Part shown: in pieces, positions 1 to 5,137 of the stretch
Layout: every line of letters starts with the position of its first letter
How positions within the stretch are numbered: position 1 is the stretch's first letter
Source of the DNA: an uncultured Clostridia bacterium
Lineage (GTDB): Bacteria > Bacillota > Clostridia > Lachnospirales > CAG-274
DNA length: 5,137 bases
Direction: 5' to 3'
NCBI GenBank assembly: GCA_947629215.1
Contig: CANRCU010000178.1
Location: forward strand, 1 to 5,137
Translations under genes and position numbers: made by a program
The notes under the pieces: model-generated
Seen by the model: only the letters and a program-made list of their open reading frames with translations
Told to the model about the DNA's origin: nothing
The model's database searches: none

Positions 1-389
1 ACACAGACAACAACGGGCAGACCGAGCGCAAGCGCATTTTTCAGCACAAATTTGGTCTGCGGCATAGCGCCTTCGTATGCGTCAACGACCAAAACAACAC
101 CGTTAACCATTTTAAGCACACGCTCCACCTCACCGCCGAAATCGGCATGACCGGGGGTATCGACAATATTTATTTTGGTATGCTCATAATAGACCGATGT
201 GTTTTTTGAAAGTATGGTTATACCGCGTTCACGCTCTATATCTCCGCTGTCCATAACACGTTCGCGTATGACCTGATTTGAACGGAAAGTACCGCTTTGT
301 TTCAACAGCTCGTCGACAAGCGTTGTTTTGCCGTGGTCGACATGGGCTATTATTGCTATGTTTCTTATATCTTCACGCTTAGTTCTCAT
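1..389 (-). CDS. typA: TypA/BipA ribosome-associated GTPase, N-terminal part (cut by window edge)
   Basis: This is the first 129 codons of a translational GTPase of the TypA/BipA family; the rest lies beyond the left edge. The ATG at 387-389 opens MRTKREDIRNIAIIAHVDHG. Visible G-domain motifs are the P-loop AHVDHGKTTL (residues 15-24), the switch I segment ERERGITIL (52-60) and the G3 motif DTPGHADFGGEVERVL (77-92). The NKxD motif would come just past the edge. The reading RVMDSGDIERERGITILSKN (44-63) is typical of TypA and separates it from EF-G, LepA and TetM-type proteins. Family members bind the ribosome in the cytoplasm, hydrolyse GTP, and have been linked to ribosome assembly and to cold or stress growth. 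A modest purine-rich ribosome binding site (AGAGAG) lies 5 bases before the ATG. The gene is separated from rluD by 138 bases and probably has its own promoter. The frame is intact throughout the visible part. Confidence 0.95.
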   Translation of the reverse strand, partial: MRTKREDIRNIAIIAHVDHGKTTLVDELLKQSGTFRSNQVIRERVMDSGDIERERGITILSKNTSVYYEHTKINIVDTPGHADFGGEVERVLKMVNGVVLVVDAYEGAMPQTKFVLKNALALGLPVVVC

Positions 390-433
390 AAGATCTCTCT
401 TTTCTTTATAATATGTCTGAAATTACGGACTTT

Positions 434-463
434 ATTTTAACATAATAAACCGTTTTATTTCAA
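434..463 (-). promoter_or_regulatory. Predicted sigma-A promoter for typA
   Basis: On the minus strand, TTGAAA (458-463; five of six matches to TTGACA) is followed after 18 bases by TAAAAT (434-439; five of six matches to TATAAT). The whole gap from 390 to 527 is very AT-rich. Transcription would begin near 427 and give a leader of roughly 38 bases before the typA ATG. AT-rich sequence produces such matches by chance, so this is a prediction from consensus and position only. No convincing intrinsic terminator for rluD is visible in the same gap, only weak AT-only pairing around 498-525. Confidence 0.45.
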
Positions 464-527
464 TAAAATTTATTAACAATTTTTGGTGAGATATGTTTTA
501 TTATGTATACAAAATTTACAAATAATG

Positions 528-1433
528 TTATATCGTATTTATAAGACGTTGAAAATATTCGGGCAGGGGGGTATCAAACTTCATATATTCGCCCGTAACG
601 GGGTGCATGAACCCAAGCTTTTTTGCATGAAGCACCTGACCTTTCAAAGCAAAAGGCGAACGCTTTGGTCCGTAAACATTGTCGCCAAGCAGCGGATGCC
701 CGATATACGACATATGCACCCTTATCTGGTGAGTACGCCCCGTTTCCAGCTCTAATTTTAACAATGTATAATTTCCCTTCAGTTTTTGTAAAACGGTATA
801 ATGCGTTACTGCGTGCCTTGCATTTTTGTCCCGCACAACAGCCATTTTTTTCCTGTCTTTCGGATCCCTGCCTATGGGCGCGTTTACCATGCCGTACTTA
901 ATGTCGAAACAGTTGTAAACTATAGCATTGTATTCCCTTGTCATACTGTGTTCGGCAAGTTGTTTTGAAAGCGAATAATGCGCTCGGTCGCTTTTGGCAA
1001 TAACAAGCACACCGCTTGTGTTTTTGTCTATGCGGTGTACGATACCGGGGCGCAATACCCCGTTTATGCCCGACAAATCGTTCCCGCAGTGGTACATCAG
1101 CGCATTTACGAGCGTCCCCGTGTAATGCCCCGGCGCAGGGTGTACAACAACTCCCTGCGGCTTGTTAAGGACTATCAGCTCGCTGTCCTCATACAGAATA
1201 TCAAGCGGTATATCTTCGGGCAGTATTTCGGGCGTTTCGGGTTCGGGAAATTCGGCTGTTATATTGTCACCCGCGGCAAGTCTGTAATTTTTGCCGACCT
1301 TTAAGCCGTTTACAAGTATATTCCCGAGCAAGAGCTGCTTTTGCACAGCGCTTCGGGATATATCCTCTATCTCCTCGGCAAGAAATACGTCTATTCTCTT
1401 GTTTTCGTCCTGTTTTTCGGCTGTGTAAAGCAT
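528..1433 (-). CDS. rluD: RluD-like 23S rRNA pseudouridine synthase (RluA family)
   Basis: This 301-residue protein has the full RluA-family layout. An S4-type RNA-binding domain spans roughly residues 13-75 (NKRIDVFLAE near its start, LLLGNILVNG at 35-44). The catalytic pseudouridine synthase domain covers about 80-300. Key motifs are LNKPQGVVVHPAPGH (89-103), HRIDKNTSG (133-141) with the catalytic aspartate at 136, ETGRTHQIRVH (230-240) and GDNVYG (250-255). The enzyme isomerises uridine to pseudouridine in RNA in the cytoplasm. An S4 domain plus this length fits RluD, which acts on 23S rRNA helix 69, but RluC-like specificity cannot be excluded from sequence alone. The Bacillus homologue YlyB also follows lspA. 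The ATG overlaps the lspA stop by one base (TAATG), so translation is probably coupled. The purines GGGGGAG and AAAGG within the lspA end can act as ribosome binding site. The stop is TAA at 528-530. Confidence 0.93.
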   Translation of the reverse strand: MLYTAEKQDENKRIDVFLAEEIEDISRSAVQKQLLLGNILVNGLKVGKNYRLAAGDNITAEFPEPETPEILPEDIPLDILYEDSELIVLNKPQGVVVHPAPGHYTGTLVNALMYHCGNDLSGINGVLRPGIVHRIDKNTSGVLVIAKSDRAHYSLSKQLAEHSMTREYNAIVYNCFDIKYGMVNAPIGRDPKDRKKMAVVRDKNARHAVTHYTVLQKLKGNYTLLKLELETGRTHQIRVHMSYIGHPLLGDNVYGPKRSPFALKGQVLHAKKLGFMHPVTGEYMKFDTPLPEYFQRLINTI

Positions 1434-1897
1434 TATACCTTTTCTCCCCCGTCAAAAATAAGGATCCCGCCCACCAATATCGCCGTTCCGAGAACTATGC
1501 ATACATCCGCAATATTAAAAACGGGAAAATCATAACCGAATATTATAAAATCCAGAAAATCCACCACATATCCGCGAAAAACACGGTCTGTAACATTGCC
1601 TGCCGTTCCGCCGCATATGAGCAAAAGCGCCGTTCTCAGCCATAGATTGTGCGGCGTTTTCACCATTTTTTTGTAATAGATCGCGCCCGCAGCCATAACA
1701 ACAACGGCAAGCGCAACAAAAAACCAACGCGCCCCCTGCATTGCGCCAAAGGCAGCGCCGCGGTTTTCAAGATATGTCAGATAAAAAAAGTTGTCTATAA
1801 CGGTTATCTGATATATCGGTTTAAGCTCGGTCAGAACAATAAACTTGCTCAGCTGGTCGGCGACCACAAGTATTGCTATAATAAGTATTGGCAGCAT
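1433..1897 (-). CDS. lspA: Lipoprotein signal peptidase (signal peptidase II)
   Basis: This 154-residue membrane protein is the aspartic peptidase that removes the signal peptide from prolipoproteins after lipid attachment to the lipobox cysteine. Hydrophobic segments near residues 2-22, 57-75, 87-96 and 129-148 fit the four-helix topology of the family. All family motifs are present: DQLSK (14-18), ENRGAAFG (44-51), GGTAGNVTDR (96-105), GYVVDFLDF (109-117) and FNIAD (127-131). By alignment with known structures, Asp113 and Asp131 should form the catalytic dyad, with Asn101, Asp104 and Asn128 conserved nearby. Length is normal (about 150-170 in the family). The gene starts 7 bases after the aroB stop. 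Its ribosome binding site GGAG (1908-1911) is formed by the last codon of aroB, with 10 bases to the ATG, which implies coupling. It overlaps rluD by one base downstream. Confidence 0.96.
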   Translation of the reverse strand: MLPILIIAILVVADQLSKFIVLTELKPIYQITVIDNFFYLTYLENRGAAFGAMQGARWFFVALAVVVMAAGAIYYKKMVKTPHNLWLRTALLLICGGTAGNVTDRVFRGYVVDFLDFIIFGYDFPVFNIADVCIVLGTAILVGGILIFDGGEKV

Positions 1898-1904
1898 ATT
1901 TTTT

Positions 1905-2984
1905 TTACTCCGTTGTGATATAGTCTATGGCAGCTTTTATATCGGCGCCGTCGGCATTTTTTTCGGTATAGGCGCTGCCCGTTTCCTTCAGCAGAACAAG
2001 ATTGAGCCTGCCGTTTTTGGTCTTTTTGTCATAGAACATCTGCTCGTATACGGTTTGTGTGTCAAAACCATTTGCTTTTATAGGCAAATCAAAGAAGGAA
2101 AGCAGCTCTTCCATGTGTTTAAGCTCGCTTTCGGAAGTCTGCCCCATCAAAGCATTCAGCCGCATCGCTGCGACCATGCCGACGGAAACACATTCCCCGT
2201 GCAAAAGCTCAAACCCCGATAACATCTCTATAGCATGCCCGAAAGTATGTCCGAAATTGAGTATCTCCCTCAGACCGCTTTCTTTCTCGTCTTGGTCTAC
2301 CACATAAGCCTTCGCTTTGCAGCATTCATATATAACATGCGATATTTCTTCGTCCGATAACACCTTTATTTTTGCCTTGTTCTTGTCAAAATATTCAAGA
2401 AGTTCTCTGTCGGCTATATAAGCTGTTTTCACAGCCTCGGCAAGACCGGCTGCGACTTGCTTGTAGGGCAGAGTTCCAAGCGTTTTGTGATTTATGTACA
2501 CAAGTTTAGGCTGATAAAAAGCCCCTACCATGTTTTTGTTGCCAAGAAGGTCAACGCCCGTTTTCCCGCCGACACTGCTGTCGACCTGCGCAAGTAGGGT
2601 AGTCGGTATCTGTATAAACGGTATGCCGCGTAAATAAGTAGCCGCCGCAAAACCCGTCATATCACCCGTAACACCGCCGCCGAGCGCAATAAGCACGGAA
2701 CGCCTGTCCAGCTTTTCATTCAGAAAATGCATGTAAAAATCACGTATGGTATCAAGCTGTTTGCTTTCCTCGCCTGCTTTGAAAATATAACTCGATATTT
2801 CCCACTCACCGAGCAGGTCTTTTATACTTTCAAGATATATCGGCGCAACATTGCTGTCGGTGATGATACAAAGCTTTCTGCCTTCAAGCCCCGCTTTTTT
2901 TAACGCACCGGTCAGCCCGCCAAAATTGTCGGTTATGTATATGGGATACTCCGCGGAAGGAGTATTTATTTTTAATTCTTTCAT
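1905..2984 (-). CDS. aroB: 3-dehydroquinate synthase
   Basis: This 359-residue cytoplasmic enzyme catalyses the second step of the shikimate pathway: it converts DAHP to 3-dehydroquinate using NAD+ and a divalent metal. The NAD-binding glycine motif LGGGVTGDMTGF lies at 101-112, followed by TYLRGIPFIQIPTTLLAQVD (116-135). SSVGGKTGVD (136-145) and NKNMVGAFYQP (149-159) are substrate- and NAD-site signatures. Expected metal ligands are Glu183 (GLAEAVK), His246 (NFGHTFGHAIE) and His262 (LHGE). Length matches the usual 340-370. The ATG at 2982-2984 follows a consensus ribosome binding site (AGGAGGT). No other shikimate gene is visible here; downstream are lspA and rluD, an apparent operon of functionally unrelated genes. 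A 7-bp inverted repeat (2946-2952 with 2959-2965) lies in codons 9-14 and is probably incidental. All key residues are present and no frameshift is seen. Confidence 0.97.
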   Translation of the reverse strand: MKELKINTPSAEYPIYITDNFGGLTGALKKAGLEGRKLCIITDSNVAPIYLESIKDLLGEWEISSYIFKAGEESKQLDTIRDFYMHFLNEKLDRRSVLIALGGGVTGDMTGFAAATYLRGIPFIQIPTTLLAQVDSSVGGKTGVDLLGNKNMVGAFYQPKLVYINHKTLGTLPYKQVAAGLAEAVKTAYIADRELLEYFDKNKAKIKVLSDEEISHVIYECCKAKAYVVDQDEKESGLREILNFGHTFGHAIEMLSGFELLHGECVSVGMVAAMRLNALMGQTSESELKHMEELLSFFDLPIKANGFDTQTVYEQMFYDKKTKNGRLNLVLLKETGSAYTEKNADGADIKAAIDYITTE

Positions 2985-2989
2985 AGTTT

Positions 2990-2996
2990 ACCTCCT
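2990..2996 (-). promoter_or_regulatory. aroB ribosome binding site
   Basis: The minus-strand sequence AGGAGGT is a full match to the anti-Shine-Dalgarno core, 5 bases before the ATG at 2982-2984. It fixes the aroB start and suggests efficient initiation. It sits only 7 bases from the edge of repeat copy 1 (from 3004), so the repeat would form most of the aroB leader if transcription starts further upstream. Confidence 0.85.
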
Positions 2997-3003
2997 AATT
3001 CTT

Positions 3004-3116
3004 TGCATAAAATGCAAGCATTTTTTTATTGAATGAACAGCTTTGCTGTTCATTCATGAGTAGCATAGGAATAAAGAGATTCGTGCCTCCCAAAGGTCGG
3101 CGACTCCCACTTTTTT
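3004..3116 (+). repeat. Interspersed hairpin repeat, copy 1 (chimeric, with a second hairpin)
   Basis: This copy begins with the 21 bases that also open copy 2 (3004-3024 equals 3119-3139). The right arm of the first palindrome then breaks off into T7, leaving only a 7-bp stem (3009-3015 with 3018-3024). A second palindrome follows directly: TGAATGAACAGC (3030-3041), loop TTT, GCTGTTCATTCA (3045-3056), a perfect 12-bp stem. After a short spacer comes the 39-base body (3070-3108), which differs from copy 2 at a single base (3092). The copy ends in a T-rich stretch leading into copy 2. It lies just upstream of aroB in the same orientation as the other copies. No protein is encoded. Confidence 0.85.
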
Positions 3117-3118
3117 AT

Positions 3119-3153
3119 TGCATAAAATGCAAGCATTTTATGCAGCTTTTTTT
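3119..3153 (+). terminator. Terminator-shaped hairpin with T7 tail (part of repeat copy 2)
   Basis: The 12-bp stem and 7-base T tract have the form of an intrinsic terminator for plus-strand transcription. No plus-strand gene precedes it: the flanking genes aroB and malQ both read the other way. It could stop antisense transcription, or the shape may simply be a property of the repeat. On the gene strand the A tract precedes the stem, so it is not a terminator for malQ. Confidence 0.35.
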
Positions 3154-3204
3154 AACAATGAATAAAGAGATTCGTGCCTCCCGAAGGTCGGCGACTCCCT
3201 CTTT
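3119..3204 (+). repeat. Interspersed hairpin repeat, copy 2 (most complete)
   Basis: The copy opens with a perfect 12-bp inverted repeat, TGCATAAAATGC (3119-3130), AA, GCATTTTATGCA (3133-3144), then GC and T7 (3147-3153). The 39-base body follows at 3161-3199, from AATAAAGAG to GGCGACTCCC. The body can fold on itself: AAAGAG (3164-3169) pairs with CTCTTT (3199-3204), and inside it GCC (3176-3178) with GGC (3190-3192) and CC (3181-3182) with GG (3186-3187) around a GAA loop. It is in direct tandem with copy 1; body starts are 91 bases apart. It may be a small mobile or amplified palindromic element, or a leader RNA structure; the sequence alone does not decide. Confidence 0.85.
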
Positions 3205-3209
3205 TCCTC

Positions 3210-3228
3210 GGACGAGCAAAGCCCGTCC
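3210..3228. repeat. Short hairpin after repeat copy 2
   Basis: GGACG (3210-3214) pairs with CGTCC (3224-3228), with GC/GC able to extend the stem past one mismatch around an AAA loop. It is followed by TCCTGCGGA (overlapping from 3226), a nonamer also found after copy 3 (5111-5119). It may mark an outer, less conserved part of the repeat element. Confidence 0.4.
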
Positions 3229-3281
3229 TGCGGATCTTAGTCTGCGACGCTAAAGTTACCCGAAAATATTGAGTTCCTTAT

Positions 3282-3391
3282 CCCCAAAGTTGGGGTATGG
3301 GGCGTAGCCCCATAAATTAAAGTTTAGGGTCAAGCCCTTTACAAAGGGCTTGCGGGGCGTGGGGCAGCGCCCCACAATAACCGCCCCACAA
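3282..3391. repeat. Cluster of four GC-rich hairpins downstream of malQ
   Basis: Four short palindromes follow each other in the gap after malQ. They are CCCCAA/TTGGGG (3282-3287, 3290-3295); TATGGGGC/GCCCCATA with a GTA loop (3296-3303, 3307-3314); CAAGCCCTTT/AAAGGGCTTG with an AC loop (3331-3340, 3343-3352); and GTGGGGC/GCCCCAC with an AGC loop (3359-3365, 3369-3375). CGCCCCACAA occurs twice, at 3368-3377 and 3382-3391. None has a T tract on either strand, so none is a standard intrinsic terminator. They could still protect the malQ mRNA 3' end or slow polymerase. Similar 'GGGGC-loop-GCCCC' strings are, from general experience, common between genes in Clostridia. Between this cluster and the repeats (about 3229-3281) nothing recognisable is seen. 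Confidence 0.6.
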
Positions 3392-3395
3392 CAAT

Positions 3396-4958
3396 TTATC
3401 GGTTAAACAACGTACACAAATACTTAAGATACGCCGCTGCCTCGTCATTCAGCCGCCCCTTCTCAAACCTGAACTGCCAGTTTCCCCCGCTTACACCGGG
3501 CGTATTCATACGCGTATCACACCCGTACCCAAGAACATCCTGCACAGGTATTATACAATACTCGGCACTGCTTGATATAGCCCACCTTATCATATCCCGA
3601 ACAATATTGCTTCCGTCCGCATTCAGTATCCTCCGCACAAAATCCTTCGTCTTTTCGTCACAACTCATGTACCACCCCAGAGTGGTGTCGTTGTCATGCG
3701 TTCCGGTATATACAACACAGTTGCTGCTCTCAAAATTATGCGGAAAATACGGATTGTCCGGACTCCCAAACGCAAACTGCAATACCTTCATACCCGGTAA
3801 CCCGAGCTTGTCACGTAACTCAATAACCTCCGGATTCAGATCCCCAAGGTCTTCGGCTATAATATCCAACTTCCCTAATTTCTCTTTTATGGCATTGAAT
3901 AACGCCTCTCCGGGACCCTTTTTCCACTTTCCCTTCCTTGCCGTCTTTGCACCGAAAGGTATCGACCAGTAACTCTCAAATGCCCTAAAATGGTCTATCC
4001 TGACTATATCCACAGCCCCAAGGATACTCTCCACACGCTTTACCCACCAGTCGTAATCCTCTTCTTTGAGCTTCTCCCAGTCATATAACGGATTCCCCCA
4101 AAGCTGACCGTCCGCACTGAAATAATCGGGCGGCACACCGGCTACCTCCGTCGGGAACCCCTTTTCGTCTATGTGGAATATCTCGCGCCTGCTCCATGTG
4201 TCCGCGCTGTCGGCTGCAACAAATATGGGTATATCCCCTATTATTTTAATACCGTTTTCGTTCGCGTATTTCTTTAACTCACCCCATTGCTTGAAAAAGG
4301 TGAACTGTATAAACTTGTAAAAATCGATCTCACTTTTGAGTAATTTTTGATACTTTGCGATTGCAGCGGGATCCCTGTCACGCAGCTCTTCGGGAAAACT
4401 GTTCCAGCTTGCACCGTAATAACAATCCTTTATGGCATTCACCGTCATATACTTCCTCAGACTTTTGCGATAAGCCTTGTATTCCGGAGTTTCACCGCCG
4501 TATTTGCGCTTTTCGGCAAAATAATTTTTAAGCGCCATAAATAAAGCATAATCGTCAAGCCAGAATTTGTTTTTCCTGCAAAAGACAGTGTAGCCCTTTG
4601 TACGCTTGTCAAATGCCGCAAACGCCTTGCGATAGAGCGAATATTTGTACTCTATCACCCTGCCGTATTCAATTTTGCATGGGTCAAAATACGGTATTTC
4701 CGCAATATCGTCATCACTCAATAACCCGTCGTTAACAAGTATGTCGGGGCTTATCATCAACGGATTCCCCGCAAAAGTCGAAAAACTCTGATACGGCGAA
4801 TCCCCGAACCCCGTATGCCCAAACGGCAGCACCTGCCATAATTTCTGCCCTGCCTTTGCCAGAAAATCGACAAACGCATAGCTCTCTGCCCCAAGGTCGC
4901 CTATGCCGTAATGGCTCGGCAAACTTATGGGATGTAAAAGTATACCTGATCTTCTCAT
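3396..4958 (-). CDS. malQ: 4-alpha-glucanotransferase (amylomaltase, GH77)
   Basis: This 520-residue cytoplasmic enzyme transfers alpha-1,4-glucan segments between maltodextrins and releases glucose, in maltodextrin or glycogen use. The start MRRSGILLHPISLP is the normal N-terminus of the family. The substrate-binding signature GQKLWQVLPFGHTGFGDSPY lies at about residues 37-56. Catalytic residues by family alignment are the nucleophile Asp322 in VRIDHFRAFE, the acid/base Glu369 in IAEDLG and Asp422 in TGTHDNDT. The C-terminal motif with RMNTPG and GGNWQFRF is also typical. Length is normal and the frame intact. The same frame is open upstream to an ATG at 5040-5042, but that extension runs through repeat copy 3 and its hairpin, so the ATG at 4956-4958 with AGGTGG before it is chosen. 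No other glycogen or maltose gene is in view, so pathway partners are unknown. The stop is TAA at 3396-3398. Confidence 0.97.
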   Translation of the reverse strand: MRRSGILLHPISLPSHYGIGDLGAESYAFVDFLAKAGQKLWQVLPFGHTGFGDSPYQSFSTFAGNPLMISPDILVNDGLLSDDDIAEIPYFDPCKIEYGRVIEYKYSLYRKAFAAFDKRTKGYTVFCRKNKFWLDDYALFMALKNYFAEKRKYGGETPEYKAYRKSLRKYMTVNAIKDCYYGASWNSFPEELRDRDPAAIAKYQKLLKSEIDFYKFIQFTFFKQWGELKKYANENGIKIIGDIPIFVAADSADTWSRREIFHIDEKGFPTEVAGVPPDYFSADGQLWGNPLYDWEKLKEEDYDWWVKRVESILGAVDIVRIDHFRAFESYWSIPFGAKTARKGKWKKGPGEALFNAIKEKLGKLDIIAEDLGDLNPEVIELRDKLGLPGMKVLQFAFGSPDNPYFPHNFESSNCVVYTGTHDNDTTLGWYMSCDEKTKDFVRRILNADGSNIVRDMIRWAISSSAEYCIIPVQDVLGYGCDTRMNTPGVSGGNWQFRFEKGRLNDEAAAYLKYLCTLFNR

Positions 4959-4965
4959 AAAAACA

Positions 4966-4971
4966 CCACCT
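4966..4971 (-). promoter_or_regulatory. malQ ribosome binding site (decides the start)
   Basis: The minus-strand sequence AGGTGG lies 7 bases before the ATG at 4956-4958, a near-consensus Shine-Dalgarno. It supports that start over the in-frame ATG at 5040-5042, which lies inside the hairpin of repeat copy 3 and has an A-rich sequence without GGAGG-like bases before it. Confidence 0.8.
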
Positions 4972-4987
4972 ATAATATCTTGTTTGT

Positions 4988-5020
4988 AAGGGGGGGGTAT
5001 CGCAAAGCGACAACCCCCTT
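4988..5020. repeat. G8/C8 tract and hairpin in the malQ leader
   Basis: A run of eight G (4990-4997; eight C on the gene strand) lies 31 bases before the malQ ATG. AAGGGGG (4988-4994) pairs with CCCCCTT (5014-5020), and inside it TCGC (5000-5003) pairs with GCGA (5007-5010) around AAA, giving a two-part stem. It abuts the 12-bp stem of repeat copy 3. If malQ is transcribed from further upstream, both would be in its leader RNA. Homopolymers of this length can vary by slippage, but here the tract is outside the coding region. Confidence 0.6.
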
Positions 5021-5053
5021 GAATGAAATGCAAGCATTTCATTCAGTTTTTTT
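5020..5053 (+). terminator. Terminator-shaped hairpin with T7 tail (part of repeat copy 3)
   Basis: The 12-bp stem followed by G and seven T has the form of an intrinsic terminator on the plus strand, but the only neighbouring gene, malQ, reads on the minus strand and starts here. It is therefore more likely a built-in part of the repeat than the terminator of a gene in view. It could stop antisense transcripts or serve a gene not visible here. Confidence 0.35.
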
Positions 5054-5092
5054 ACAACGAATAAAGAGGCTTGTGCCGACCTTTGGTCGGCG
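5020..5092 (+). repeat. Interspersed hairpin repeat, copy 3
   Basis: A perfect 12-bp inverted repeat, TGAATGAAATGC (5020-5031), AA, GCATTTCATTCA (5034-5045), is followed by G and T7 (5047-5053). The body runs from AATAAAGAG at 5060 to GGTCGGCG at 5092 and matches copy 2 at 25 of 33 positions. Its centre is a perfect stem, GCCGACC (5075-5081), TTT, GGTCGGC (5085-5091), better paired than in copies 1 and 2. The outer AAAGAG/CTCTTT pairing is missing. It lies upstream of malQ in the same orientation as the copies upstream of aroB. In the remaining bases to 5137 only a 6-bp stem, ATTTCC/GGAAAT (5108-5113, 5117-5122), is seen. Confidence 0.8.
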
Positions 5093-5137
5093 CATAAAGC
5101 ATCGCTAATTTCCTGCGGAAATAACGCCGGACCCGCT

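Noticed and set aside
462..525. AT-rich inverted repeats after rluD as a terminator
   Set aside because: Pairing is A-T only or bulged, with no GC-rich stem followed by a T tract; chance pairing is likely in such AT-rich sequence.
2946..2965. 7-bp inverted repeat in aroB codons 9-14 as a translational control hairpin
   Set aside because: It is inside coding sequence, does not cover the ribosome binding site or the start codon, and a single short stem is expected by chance.
2851..3036. Plus-strand open frame over the aroB start and copy 1 of the repeat
   Set aside because: It is antisense to conserved aroB codons and ends in repeat sequence; no independent support.
2985..3060. A sigma-A promoter or riboswitch for aroB
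   Set aside because: No -35/-10 pair with good spacing was found and no known riboswitch core was recognised; only repeat structure is evident.
3004..3204. Possible CRISPR array
   Set aside because: Only two tandem units are present, with internal palindromes and T tracts. There is no set of short direct repeats with unique spacers of equal length and no cas gene.
3029..3253. Plus-strand open frame of 74 codons in the gap before aroB
   Set aside because: It is a read through the two tandem repeat copies (recurring CIKCKHF comes from the palindrome), lacks a ribosome binding site and shows no protein-like composition.
4959..5042. 28-codon N-terminal extension of malQ from the ATG at 5040-5042
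   Set aside because: The extension is translated repeat hairpin and G/C tract, has no good ribosome binding site, and the standard GH77 N-terminus begins exactly at the ATG at 4956-4958 with AGGTGG before it.

Overview
The window is an ordinary chromosomal segment in which every recognisable gene lies on the minus strand. The likely source is a low-to-mid GC Gram-positive bacterium of the Clostridia type. The reasons are strong purine-rich ribosome binding sites, tightly packed housekeeping genes, an lspA-rluD pair of the kind found in Bacillota, and GC-rich 'GGGGC…GCCCC' intergenic hairpins. No rRNA or species marker is present, so the assignment stops there.

In transcription order (right to left): positions 4959-5137 form a leader region with one copy of a hairpin repeat, a run of eight G (eight C on the gene strand) and no gene. 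malQ (3396-4958) encodes a GH77 4-alpha-glucanotransferase. Next is a 411-base gap without a gene (2985-3395). It holds a cluster of GC-rich hairpins just after malQ and two tandem copies of the same hairpin repeat before aroB. aroB (3-dehydroquinate synthase), lspA (signal peptidase II) and rluD (RluA-family pseudouridine synthase) then follow as a compact cluster. lspA starts 7 bases after aroB with its ribosome binding site inside the aroB end, and lspA and rluD overlap by one base (TAATG). After a 138-base AT-rich gap with a plausible sigma-A promoter, the first 129 codons of typA/bipA run off the left edge.

The genes do not form one pathway. They cover maltodextrin/glycogen metabolism (malQ), the shikimate pathway (aroB), lipoprotein maturation (lspA), 23S rRNA modification (rluD) and a ribosome-associated GTPase (typA). 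aroB-lspA-rluD look co-transcribed and translationally coupled.

No new multi-gene system is visible. The most interesting non-coding signal is the three-copy repeat family at 3004-3116, 3119-3204 and 5020-5092. Each copy has a 12-bp hairpin whose arms differ between copies but stay perfectly complementary, followed by a conserved 33-39 base body that can also fold. All three copies have the same orientation and lie directly upstream of genes.
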